NCBI RefSeq assembly: GCF_900155915.1 | Contig: NZ_FTPO01000001.1 | Coordinates: forward strand, 620,001 to 684,000 | Direction of reading: 5' to 3' | Source: Microbacterium sp. RU33B | GTDB taxonomy: Bacteria > Actinomycetota > Actinomycetes > Actinomycetales > Microbacteriaceae | DNA: 64,000 nt | Part shown: one piece after another, positions 1-9,673 of the stretch | Position numbering within the stretch: position 1 is the stretch's first letter | How the letters are laid out: each line of letters begins with the position of its first letter | Notes under the pieces: model-generated | What the model was told of the DNA's origin: nothing | What the model saw: only the letters and a program-made list of their open reading frames with translations | Database searches by the model: none | Made by a program: the position numbers and the translations under genes

Positions 1-142
1 CGAAGCGCACGAGGTGGCGCGAAATGCCCTTCGGCAGGAAGACGATGTGGTCGTTCGACCACTCGGCGAGCGGCGTGGACCACGGCAGACCGAGCAGGCC
101 CGGGTCGACCGAGCTCGCGGTGATGGTGAGTGCTTTCGTCAC
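1..142 (-). CDS. DUF4032-family protein, N-terminal fragment
   Basis: Only the first 47 codons lie in the window; the gene runs off the left edge. It starts at a GTG at 142 with a GGGGA-type ribosome site just upstream. The N-terminus carries the run PWSTPLAEW followed by LPKGISRHLVRF, which is the characteristic opening of actinobacterial DUF4032 proteins. The function of that family is unknown; members often sit beside ABC transporter genes. Here it is co-directional with, and 76 bases downstream of, the sugar-type ABC ATPase at 219-1319, so the two may be co-transcribed. The call rests on a short stretch but the motif is distinctive. Confidence 0.7.
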   Translation of the reverse strand, partial: MTKALTITASSVDPGLLGLPWSTPLAEWSNDHIVFLPKGISRHLVRF

Positions 143-218
143 GCTTCCCCTTGGAAAGACCGCGCGGCGCGGGCCTCGGAACTCCGAGACCCGCGCCGCG
201 TCGGTGCGACGGTCGTGC

Positions 219-1319
<1,101 letters not shown>

Positions 1320-1334
1320 GTTTTCTTCTCCTCA

Positions 1335-1352
1335 CCGGCAGGTACGTGCCGG
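1335..1352. promoter_or_regulatory. Inverted repeat in the ugpC leader
   Basis: CCGGCA-GGTACG-TGCCGG forms perfect 6-base arms around a 6-base centre, 16 bases upstream of the ugpC start codon. It could be a repressor operator or a small mRNA hairpin. No regulator is known for it. Confidence 0.3.
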
Positions 1353-1558
1353 ACGATCCGTAGTGATGGAATGAGTGGGGGCTTGACCCACACGCCCTTC
1401 GTCGGGCGCACCTCACAGTATGACACGCCGACCGGGCACGGCGCGCGCGGAGCTTTCGTCTGGGAATCTCCCAGCGAGTCTGGCTAGCATCGGATCGTCC
1501 GTGCCTCCCGCGCACGGTCGTCCGCGTCCCGCGGCCCACGCCCGTTCCAAGAGGTTCC

Positions 1559-2530
1559 ATGTCGAGCGACGATCCATCGCACGTGCCGACCAACCGCGAC
1601 CGCCGAGAGGCGGTGCGTGAGAAGGCCCAGCAGGTGCGAGCCCAGCAGTCCCGTGCCCGTGCGATCCGCACGGCATCCCTTTCGATCGCCGTAGTGGCGG
1701 TCGTCGCCGTCGCCGCCGTCGTCGTGACGTGGGTCGTCGGCTCGGATGCCTCCAAGCCGCTGGCCTCGCCGACGGCCGCCTCCGGCGACGGATTCCAGGT
1801 CAGCGCGGTGACCGGCATGGTGGCCGCCGCCGGCACCCTCGACAGCGCGCCGACCCCCGCCGCGACCGAGACGCCCGAGCCCGCGCCCGACGCGACCGCC
1901 GAGCCGAGCCCGTCTCCCACCGACCAGGCCCCGGTCGAGATCCGCGTCTATGTGGACTACCTCGCGCCCGGCGCCGCCGACTTCCAGATCGCCAACGCGC
2001 AGCAGCTCGCCTCGTGGGTCGACAAGGACGCCGCGACGCTCACGTACTACCCGGTCGCGATGCTCACCTCCAAGTCCAACGGCACGAAGTACTCGCTGCG
2101 CGCCGCGAGCGCCGCCGCGTGCGTCGGCACGCACTCGCCCGACGAGTTCTTCGCGTTCAACCACGAGCTGCTCGCCAAGCAGCCCGCGGTCGACTCGGAC
2201 GGCCTCGACGACACCGCGCTCGCCGACATCGCGATCGCCTCGGGCGCCGCCTCGCCCAAGATCGTCCGCGCCTGCATCGAGGAGGAGCGCTACGCCTCCT
2301 GGGCGAAGTCGGCCACCGAGCGCGCGCTCAAGGAGATCCCCGACACCGACGGGCTCGCCCTCACCGGCACGCCGATGGTGCTCGTCAACGGCAAGGCCTA
2401 TGTCGGCGCCCTCGACGACCCCGCGGAGTTCGCCCAGTTCGTGCTGACGATCGGCAGCGACGCGTACTACAAGACGCCCACTCCGACGCCGACGGACACC
2501 TCCACGCCGACCCCCGCCACGACGCCGTAG
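1559..2530 (+). CDS. Membrane-anchored DsbA-like (thioredoxin-fold) protein lacking CXXC
   Basis: This 323-residue protein has a basic cytoplasmic N-terminus, one membrane segment (about residues 40-62, rich in A and V), a Pro/Thr-rich linker, a DsbA/Thioredoxin_4-type domain (about 125-305) and a Thr/Pro tail. Family members normally read F-x-D-x-x-C-P-x-C at the first strand-helix junction. Here that region is YVDYLAPGAADF, with no cysteine. The cis-Pro loop region GTPMVLVNGKAYVG is preserved. Known DsbA-like proteins are thiol oxidoreductases; this one probably is not, and may be a chaperone-like or binding derivative. ATG at 1559 follows AAGAGG. It lies between divergent ugpC and the tRNA-Thr gene. 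Confidence 0.8.
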   Translation: MSSDDPSHVPTNRDRREAVREKAQQVRAQQSRARAIRTASLSIAVVAVVAVAAVVVTWVVGSDASKPLASPTAASGDGFQVSAVTGMVAAAGTLDSAPTPAATETPEPAPDATAEPSPSPTDQAPVEIRVYVDYLAPGAADFQIANAQQLASWVDKDAATLTYYPVAMLTSKSNGTKYSLRAASAAACVGTHSPDEFFAFNHELLAKQPAVDSDGLDDTALADIAIASGAASPKIVRACIEEERYASWAKSATERALKEIPDTDGLALTGTPMVLVNGKAYVGALDDPAEFAQFVLTIGSDAYYKTPTPTPTDTSTPTPATTP

Positions 2531-2563
2531 CGGGTCGGCATCGCCCGGTAGACTCGGGCCTCT

Positions 2564-2636
2564 GCCGACTTGGCGCAATTGGTAGCGCACCTAACTTGTA
2601 ATTAGGGGGTTACGGGTTCGAGTCCCGTAGTCGGCT
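2564..2636 (+). tRNA. tRNA-Thr (anticodon UGU)
   Basis: A complete cloverleaf can be drawn: acceptor GCCGACT/AGTCGGC (7 bp), D-stem GCGC/GCGC, anticodon stem CCTAA/TTAGG with loop CTTGTAA placing TGT at 2597-2599, and T-arm with the TTCGAGT loop. A TAGACT -10 element at 2549-2554 lies a few bases upstream. CCA is not encoded. Confidence 0.95.
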
Positions 2637-2637
2637 C

Positions 2638-3612
2638 GTGATCTCCGGCGACGCCTCCGCCGCACCGGCGCGCGCGCTCCCGCTGTGGCTCGCGCTGGCT
2701 GCAGCGATCCTGATCGGGATCCTCACGGCCCTCCAAGCGCGGATCAACGGCGTGCTCGGCGTGCGACTCGAAGACGGATTCGTCGCGGCTGCCGTGTCGT
2801 TCGGCTCCGGTCTGCTGATCCTCATCGTGCTCTCGCTGGCGCTCCCCGGCGGACGGCGAGGCGTGCGCACCCTCGTCTCGGGGGTGCGCGGGCACCGCAT
2901 CCCGTGGTGGATGCTCGCGGGCGGCGCGGCAGGGGCGTTCACGGTCGCCACGCAGGGCCTCGCGGTGGGGATCATCGGCGTCTCGCTGTTCTCCGTCGGC
3001 GTCGTCGCCGGCCAGGCCGTCTGCGGACTCGTGCTCGACCGCATCGGTTTCGGTCCCGCGGGCGTGGTCGCCGTGACGGTGCCGCGCCTGGTCGGAGGAG
3101 TCCTCGCGCTGGCCGCCGTGGCGCTGTCGCTGTTCGGAGACGCCGTGCGCGGCATCCCGTGGTGGATGCTCGTGCTGCCGTTCTTCGCCGGGGTCGGCAT
3201 CTCCTGGCAGCAGGGCACGAACGGGCGCCTGCGGCAGCGCGTGGGCACCCCGCTCACCGCGACCCTCGTGAACTTCGCGGGCGGGACGGTGCTGCTCGTC
3301 CTCGCGGCGCTCGTGCACGTGGGATTCGTGGGCGGACCGGCGGTGTTCCCGACGGACCCGTGGATCTACCTCGGCGGGGCGACGGGTGTGGTCTACATCT
3401 TCCTGTCGGCGGCCGTCGTGGCGTCCACGGGCGTGCTGCTGCTCGGCCTCGGCTCCGTCGTGGGGCAGCTCGTCACATCGGTGGTCATCGACGCGGTCTG
3501 GCCCGCAGCCGGGAGTCCCGGCATCCTGCAGGAGACCGTCATGGTCGTCCTCGCGCTCGCGTCGGTCGCGGTGGCGGCGGCGCCCTGGGGTCGGATGCGC
3601 CGCAGCGGGTGA
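2638..3612 (+). CDS. DMT-superfamily transporter, YdcZ (DUF606) type, duplicated
   Basis: This 324-residue integral membrane protein has about ten hydrophobic helices arranged as two homologous halves: GGAAGAFTVATQGLAVGIIG in the first and a matching FFAGVGISWQQGTNGRLRQ segment in the second, as in fused YdcZ/DUF606 drug-metabolite transporters. The substrate is unknown. The only sensible start is GTG at 2638, one base after the tRNA-Thr gene ends at 2636, so there is no room for an independent ribosome binding site. The mRNA is therefore presumably released by tRNA 3' processing and translated almost leaderless, unless the true start is internal. It is convergent with the nitroreductase gene, three bases away. 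Confidence 0.85.
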   Translation: MISGDASAAPARALPLWLALAAAILIGILTALQARINGVLGVRLEDGFVAAAVSFGSGLLILIVLSLALPGGRRGVRTLVSGVRGHRIPWWMLAGGAAGAFTVATQGLAVGIIGVSLFSVGVVAGQAVCGLVLDRIGFGPAGVVAVTVPRLVGGVLALAAVALSLFGDAVRGIPWWMLVLPFFAGVGISWQQGTNGRLRQRVGTPLTATLVNFAGGTVLLVLAALVHVGFVGGPAVFPTDPWIYLGGATGVVYIFLSAAVVASTGVLLLGLGSVVGQLVTSVVIDAVWPAAGSPGILQETVMVVLALASVAVAAAPWGRMRRSG

Positions 3613-3615
3613 CGG

Positions 3616-4377
3616 CTACTGCGCGGAGTCGTCCCGCTCGGCCGCCTTCGTCGACTTCTTGTGCGTCTTCGCCTTCACGGATTTCTTCGAGCCGCCGTGC
3701 TTCTTGGATGTGCCGGACTTCTTCGATGTGCCGGACTTCTTCGAGCGGTCGGACTTCTTCTCGCTCCCGTCCGTGGACGGGGAGGAGGCATCCGCTTCCC
3801 CCGCGATGACCGCACCCACGCGGGGAGCGGGCTTCTCCGAACCCGGCAGGCGGGAGACGAAGCGGCTCGCGTCGACGGGCTTGCGTCGCCCGGGGCGCGA
3901 GCGCTCCGGCTTGCCGCCGACGTACAGCCAGCCGAGGAGCTCTTCGTTCTTGTCCAGGCCATGGAGCTTCGCGACGGGCTTCGACCGCGTGGCGGAGCCG
4001 GCCGTGCGCCAGAACACGCCCCATCCGGCGTCGTCGAGCAGCAGGCTGAGCATGTGGGCCACGCCGGAGGCCACAGCCTCCTGCTCCCATCGCGCGACCT
4101 TGCTCTTGCGGTAGCTCGCGACGACGGCGATGAGCAGGGGTGCGCGCAGCGGCTTGGTCGAGGGCTTCTTGTCGCCTTCGGCCTTGGCGATCGCGGCGCC
4201 GAGGCGCTCGCGGTCACGGCCACGCAGCTCGATGAGCCGCCACGGTCGCAGCGACGAGTGGTCGGCGACGCGACCCGCGGCCGCGACCAGTGTCAGCACC
4301 TCGCCGGGGGAGGGGGCGACATCCGTGACCTTCGAGAGCGACTGACGGTCGCGCACCGCCTCGAATGCGCTCGTCAC
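3616..4377 (-). CDS. Nitroreductase-family flavoprotein with lysine-rich tail
   Basis: The product is 253 residues. Residues 1-190 fit a small FMN-dependent nitroreductase: AGRVADHSSLRPWRLIEL near the N-terminus (flavin and substrate pocket), an Ala/Leu-rich dimer helix, and LGWLYVG near the end of the fold. The last ~50 residues are a low-complexity basic tail with repeated SKKSGT units, resembling histone H1-like tails and predicted to be disordered and nucleic-acid binding. It starts at GTG 4377, overlapping the msrB stop by four bases (GTGA), so it is translationally coupled to methionine sulfoxide reductase. Both enzymes fit oxidative or redox stress. Confidence 0.8.
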   Translation of the reverse strand: MTSAFEAVRDRQSLSKVTDVAPSPGEVLTLVAAAGRVADHSSLRPWRLIELRGRDRERLGAAIAKAEGDKKPSTKPLRAPLLIAVVASYRKSKVARWEQEAVASGVAHMLSLLLDDAGWGVFWRTAGSATRSKPVAKLHGLDKNEELLGWLYVGGKPERSRPGRRKPVDASRFVSRLPGSEKPAPRVGAVIAGEADASSPSTDGSEKKSDRSKKSGTSKKSGTSKKHGGSKKSVKAKTHKKSTKAAERDDSAQ

Positions 4378-4787
4378 GACTCGTCTTCGGGCGCCGGAGT
4401 GAAATCGAGCGAGAGGGAGTTCATGCAGTAGCGGTCGCCCGTGGGCGTGCCGAAGCCGTCGGGGAACACATGTCCCAGGTGCGAGCCGCACGTGGCGCAG
4501 CGTACCTCCGTGCGCACCATCCCGTGGGCGCGGTCCTCGAGGAGCTCCACCGCATCGGGCCGGATCGACTCGTAGAAGCTCGGCCATCCGCAGTGGGAGT
4601 CGAACTTCGTCCCGCTCTTGAACAGCTCCGACCCGCACGCGGCGCACGTGTACAGGCCCGCCCGGGACTCGTCGAGCAGTTCGCCCGTCCACGCCCGTTC
4701 GGTGCCGGCCTCGCGCAGCACCGCGTACTGCTGGGCGGTGAGCTGCTCGCGCCACTCGGCGTCGGTCTTGGAAACTTCGTAAGTCAT
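4374..4787 (-). CDS. msrB: Peptide-methionine (R)-S-oxide reductase
   Basis: MsrB reduces methionine-R-sulfoxide in proteins. The 137-residue product has both structural zinc motifs (CAACG and CATCG), the GWPSFYE strand, GHVFPDG and the catalytic cysteine in RYCMNSLSLDF. The start was set at ATG 4787 because AAGGAG lies 7 bases before it; an in-frame ATG at 4808 has no such site. It is the first gene of a two-gene unit with the nitroreductase. Full length and canonical. Confidence 0.95.
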   Translation of the reverse strand: MTYEVSKTDAEWREQLTAQQYAVLREAGTERAWTGELLDESRAGLYTCAACGSELFKSGTKFDSHCGWPSFYESIRPDAVELLEDRAHGMVRTEVRCATCGSHLGHVFPDGFGTPTGDRYCMNSLSLDFTPAPEDES

Positions 4788-4869
4788 GTCGCGCTCCTTC
4801 CCGACCATTCAACCCGAGTCCGAGCCCGCCGGCGCCGCCTGCGCCTGCCGGTTCGCCCAGAATGGAGCG

Positions 4870-5844
4870 ATGGATGCCGAGACCCTCGCCGTGCAGAGCC
4901 GCTTCGAGCGGTTCGCGCGCGACGAGGCGGCGGGAAGGTCCCCGCTGTACGCGCGGTGGGCGGCGGGCATCGCAGACGATGCGCAGACCGCGCGGGTGCT
5001 GGCGCGCATCCCGGCCGGCCATCGCCAGCCGCCGCTCGTGTTCGCCGTGGCCCGGCTGCTCGGGGCGCCGGAAGCCGGCTACGGGGCTCTCGCCGCCTGG
5101 ATCGCGTCGCACGAGGACGAGTTCGTCGCCGAGACCTCGCGGCGGAGCGTGCAGACGAACGAGCCGCTGCGGTGCGCGGCCCTGCTCCCGGCGCTCTCTA
5201 CGGTCGACGGACCCGTCGCGCTGCTGGAGATCGGCGCGAGCGCGGGCCTCTGTCTGTTCCCCGACCGGTACTCGTACCGCTACGCCGGCGGGCCGTCGAT
5301 CGACCCGCCCGACGGCGCGTCGTCGGTCGTGCTCCACAGCGCCGTCTCGGGCGACCCGGATATCCGCCTCCCCGATGTCGTCTGGCGGGCGGGCATCGAC
5401 CTCGAGCCCCTCGATGCGGCCGAGCCGCACGACCGGCGGTTCCTCACGACGCTCGTGTGGCCGGGGGAGCGGGGGCGTGCGGAGCGCATCACGGCGGCCC
5501 TCGACATCGCGGCATCCGCCCCGCCTCTTCTGCTCCGCGGCGACGCCACCGATCCCGATGTGCTCCAGGATGCCGCCTCCCGCGCCCCGCGCGACGCGAC
5601 GCTCGTCGTGACGACCCCCGGCGTGCTGCCGCACATCCCCCGAGCGGGCCGGGAGCGACTGATCGCCACTCTGCGCTCCCTCGACGCGGTGTGGATCTCG
5701 ATCGATCCGCCCGGACTGCTCGGCGAGGTCTCCGGCGTCGACCCCGCGACGTGGGACGGGTTCGTGCTCAGCCGCGACGGGGATCCTCTGGCCGCTGTCG
5801 ATCCCCTGGGTGCCCGGGTGGACTGGCTTCCGGGCCGCGCCTGA
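4870..5844 (+). CDS. DUF2332-family protein
   Basis: This is a 324-residue soluble protein of a family widespread in actinobacteria with no established function. It shows typical blocks: RFARDEAAGRSPLYARW at the N-terminus, QTNEPLRCAALLPAL, then EIGASAGLCL, which resembles a glycine-rich nucleotide or SAM-binding loop, and a late STPG-like block VVTTPGVLPHI. The ATG at 4870 was chosen: a CAGAAT hexamer ends 6 bases before it, which would make the transcript leaderless. It is divergent from msrB with 82 bases between starts. Confidence 0.8.
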   Translation: MDAETLAVQSRFERFARDEAAGRSPLYARWAAGIADDAQTARVLARIPAGHRQPPLVFAVARLLGAPEAGYGALAAWIASHEDEFVAETSRRSVQTNEPLRCAALLPALSTVDGPVALLEIGASAGLCLFPDRYSYRYAGGPSIDPPDGASSVVLHSAVSGDPDIRLPDVVWRAGIDLEPLDAAEPHDRRFLTTLVWPGERGRAERITAALDIAASAPPLLLRGDATDPDVLQDAASRAPRDATLVVTTPGVLPHIPRAGRERLIATLRSLDAVWISIDPPGLLGEVSGVDPATWDGFVLSRDGDPLAAVDPLGARVDWLPGRA

Positions 5845-5876
5845 CCGCGGCATCCGCCCCGCTCGGGCCGTGTGCG

Positions 5877-6009
5877 GAGGTGGCAGTTCTCGCCGCGTCG
5901 CGGCGGTGGAGGCGACCTCGTCTGCCACCTCGGCGGGAGCGCTCGTGCGAGGTGGCGGTTCTCGCCGCGTCACGGCGGTAGAGGCGACGCCGTCTGCCAC
6001 CTCGGCGGG
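5877..6009. repeat. Tandem pair of REP-like palindromic units
   Basis: Two 61-base copies (5877-5937 and 5949-6009) repeat at a 72-base period with only a few substitutions. Each is framed by GAGGTGGC(A/G)G and CTGCCACCTC, so each can fold into a long hairpin, and each holds an inner CGCCGCG/CGGCGG palindrome. They fill the 308-base interval between the DUF2332 and DUF3263 genes, where I see no gene. The form matches REP/BIME-like intergenic elements. Another element with the same design but different sequence is at 60961-61041. Confidence 0.65.
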
Positions 6010-6152
6010 CGACCTCGCCTGCGCTGAAGCCCCCTGTGTGAGCGCGAAGTTCATCAGCGATTTCGAGCGCATCGAACGCACGGCTGCCTCCCCGATCGAC
6101 GTCGGCGGAGTGGCGCGCCGGCCCGCGCGAGATGCGGAGGTACCGTCGATCC

Positions 6153-6404
6153 GTGCCCCTCTCCGACCGCGATCGCTCGATCCTCGAGTTCGAGGCGAAC
6201 TGGCGACGCCACGGAGGAGCGAAGGAGGAGGCCATCCGCTCCGACCTCGGCCTGTCGCCGGCGCGGTACTACCAGCTGCTCGGCCGCCTGATCGACACGA
6301 CGGAGGCGCAGGAGCACGATCCTCTGCTCGCCGGCCGGCTGCGGCGCCTGCGGGACTCGCGCGTGCAGACCCGCGTCGCGCGGGGTGCGGGCGCACCGCT
6401 CTGA
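6153..6404 (+). CDS. DUF3263-family small protein
   Basis: An 83-residue helical protein opening with PLSDRDRSILEFEANWRRHG and containing SPARYYQLLGRL, the hallmark of actinobacterial DUF3263. The region resembles a winged-helix or sigma-like DNA-binding fold, but the function is unknown. GTG 6153 is preferred over the upstream ATG at 6132 because family members begin at this point and GGAGG lies 12 bases before it. In related genomes it sits, as here, directly before a LytR_C protein gene. Confidence 0.75.
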   Translation: MPLSDRDRSILEFEANWRRHGGAKEEAIRSDLGLSPARYYQLLGRLIDTTEAQEHDPLLAGRLRRLRDSRVQTRVARGAGAPL

Positions 6405-6472
6405 CGACGGCTTCCGGCCCACCGGGGCGGCACGCCGCGGGCTCCCAGGTGCCCTGCCGGTAGCATCGTCAC

Positions 6473-7048
6473 GTGCCGAAAACGACCTTCCCCCGGGACC
6501 GCTTCGACGACCTCCCCGCTGACACCGGGCGCGTCGGCGCCCACCGTGCCGAGCAGCCCCGCATGCGCGGGTGGGTCGTCTTCCTGTGGGCGGCGCTCGC
6601 GACGGTCGTCCTCATCGCCGTCGGGATCTTCGGCACTCTCCTCGCCTCGGGTCGCGTCGTGCTGTTCCCGACCCCGTCGCCCACCGCGACTCCGGCACCC
6701 GTGGTCACGCCCGTCGTCGACACCTCGTACAGCGTGATGGTCTTGAACGCGACGCCCGAGAGCGGCCTTGCGACGCAGATGAAGGATGTCGTGGTGGCGG
6801 CCGGATGGCTCACCGACACGGTGACCGCGAGCGATGCGGGCTCGGAGGACTTCGCCGAGACGACCGTCTACTACGCCTACCCCGAAGACGAGGCGGCGGC
6901 GCTCGGCCTCGCCCAGGTCATCGGCGGGGCGGCCATCGCCCAGACCGACGTCTACCAGCCCATCGACACGCCCGACGCGAAGCTGCTCACGATCGTGATC
7001 GGTCTCGATCGCACGGCGGCCGGAGCAACGCCCGCGCCCACTCCCTGA
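6473..7048 (+). CDS. LytR C-terminal-domain membrane protein
   Basis: The product is 191 residues: a short cytoplasmic N-terminus, one membrane helix (about residues 32-56), a Pro/Thr linker, and an extracytoplasmic LytR_C domain opening with YSVMVLNATPESGLA, the typical V-x-V-L-N-x-x-x-x-x-G-L-A motif. LytR_C domains occur at the C-terminus of LCP cell-wall ligases; this one stands alone without the LCP catalytic domain, so it is probably an accessory envelope protein. GTG 6473 lies 6 bases after TAGCAT (6461-6466), a likely -10, so the transcript is probably leaderless. Confidence 0.8.
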   Translation: MPKTTFPRDRFDDLPADTGRVGAHRAEQPRMRGWVVFLWAALATVVLIAVGIFGTLLASGRVVLFPTPSPTATPAPVVTPVVDTSYSVMVLNATPESGLATQMKDVVVAAGWLTDTVTASDAGSEDFAETTVYYAYPEDEAAALGLAQVIGGAAIAQTDVYQPIDTPDAKLLTIVIGLDRTAAGATPAPTP

Positions 7049-7192
7049 GTCTCGATCGGCGGTCGTGCGCAGTGCGTGTTTCCTGCGCGTAAACACTTGG
7101 ATGCGCGCGTGTCAACAGTGGCCGGAACCGGGGTGTTCGCCCCGTCCCGACTGCATACGATTCTCGTGATCGTCAGCAACAGGAGAAATGAC

Positions 7193-7393
7193 ATGACCCA
7201 GGGCACCGTCAAGTGGTTCAACGCCGAGAAGGGGTTCGGCTTCATCACCGTCCCCGGAGGTCAGGACGTCTTCGTCCACTACTCCAACATCGACATGTCG
7301 GGATTCCGCGTCCTCGAAGAGGGGCAGGCCGTGGAGTTCACGGTCGGCACCGGACAGAAGGGCCCGCAGGCGGAGGCCGTCCGGCCGGTCTGA
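7193..7393 (+). CDS. Cold-shock protein (CspA family)
   Basis: This 66-residue single cold-shock domain has the RNP1 motif KGFGFITV and the RNP2 motif DVFVHY. Such proteins bind single-stranded nucleic acid and melt RNA structure. AGGAG precedes ATG 7193 at 7-base spacing. A strong hairpin terminator follows immediately. The leader from 7049 to 7192 is 144 bases with no gene and may carry cold-responsive structure, but I see no named motif. Confidence 0.93.
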   Translation: MTQGTVKWFNAEKGFGFITVPGGQDVFVHYSNIDMSGFRVLEEGQAVEFTVGTGQKGPQAEAVRPV

Positions 7394-7408
7394 CCCGCAC
7401 ACCTCTCC

Positions 7409-7440
7409 GAAGACGGGATGCCGCGAGGCATCCCGTCTTC
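7409..7440 (+). terminator. Hairpin terminator after the cold-shock gene
   Basis: A perfect 14-bp stem GAAGACGGGATGCC/GGCATCCCGTCTTC with a GCGA loop. There is no long T-run, as is common in high-GC actinobacteria. Confidence 0.85.
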
Positions 7441-7463
7441 GTGCGTCCGGACCTCCCGCCCGG

Positions 7464-7490
7464 CTTGCACTCGGCATGTGCGAGTGCCAG
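7464..7490. promoter_or_regulatory. Degenerate second CIRCE element
   Basis: CTTGCACTC-N9-GAGTGCCAG keeps 7 of 9 bases in each arm of the CIRCE consensus and the exact 9-base spacer. It lies 33 bases (about three helical turns) upstream of the perfect CIRCE. Its left arm includes TTGCAC (7465-7470), which with CAGAAT at 7488-7493 and a 17-base spacer makes a plausible promoter, so HrcA bound here would block the -35 region. Confidence 0.6.
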
Positions 7491-7496
7491 AATGGA

Positions 7497-9180
<1,684 letters not shown>

Positions 9181-9205
9181 TCCAGCCTCGCTGATCTGAA
9201 TCCGC

Positions 9206-9239
9206 AAGAAGGGCCCCTCCTCCGGGAGGGGCCCTTCTT
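9206..9239. terminator. Bidirectional hairpin terminator after groEL
   Basis: A perfect 15-bp stem AAGAAGGGCCCCTCC/GGAGGGGCCCTTCTT with loop TCCG, placed between groEL and the convergent WXG100 gene. Confidence 0.9.
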
Positions 9240-9268
9240 CGTGCGCTCGGGCAGGGTGGGGCCGCGTG

Positions 9269-9556
9269 TCAGCGGAACAGGCTCGCCGTGGCCTGCTCGG
9301 CTTCGGCGTACTGTCGGCCGGCGACGCCGAGCGCCATGCTGATGTCGGCGAGCGACTGCTCGACCTGCCGCTGGGTCGCGCGCCAGCGGTCGACGACGCC
9401 GACGAACGCGACGGATGCCGAGCCCGTCCACTGCGATTGCAGCTGCGTCAGATGCGCGAGCATCGCGTGCGACTCGGCCTGGAGGCGGTCGGCGGTGCCG
9501 CGCACCTGTGCGGTCGCGGTGAGGACGGCGTCGCTGTCGACGGAGAAGACGGCCAA
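9269..9556 (-). CDS. WXG100-family (ESAT-6-like) protein
   Basis: This is a 95-residue helical hairpin protein with the central W-x-G motif in SQWTGSAS. WXG100 proteins are small secreted or scaffold partners of type VII (ESX-like) secretion. The start was placed at TTG 9556 because AAGGAG lies 6 bases before it and gives the family's usual length; upstream in-frame codons give an unlikely extension. No EccC ATPase or partner WXG gene is visible nearby, so its secretion machinery, if any, is elsewhere. Confidence 0.8.
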   Translation of the reverse strand: MAVFSVDSDAVLTATAQVRGTADRLQAESHAMLAHLTQLQSQWTGSASVAFVGVVDRWRATQRQVEQSLADISMALGVAGRQYAEAEQATASLFR

Positions 9557-9673
9557 TTCGGGCTCCTTGGTTCGAGGGTGTGAGCCCACGGTAGGAGGCG
9601 CCCGCGCGGCATCCGTCGTCGTCCGCTCCGTCTGGGGAGAGCGCCCGCTCCGCCCGGACGGGGGAGGAACGGA

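Noticed and set aside
4378..6396. Upstream extension of the nitroreductase frame to 926 codons
   Set aside because: The extension is antisense to DUF2332 and DUF3263. GTG 4377 coupled to msrB gives a normal nitroreductase.
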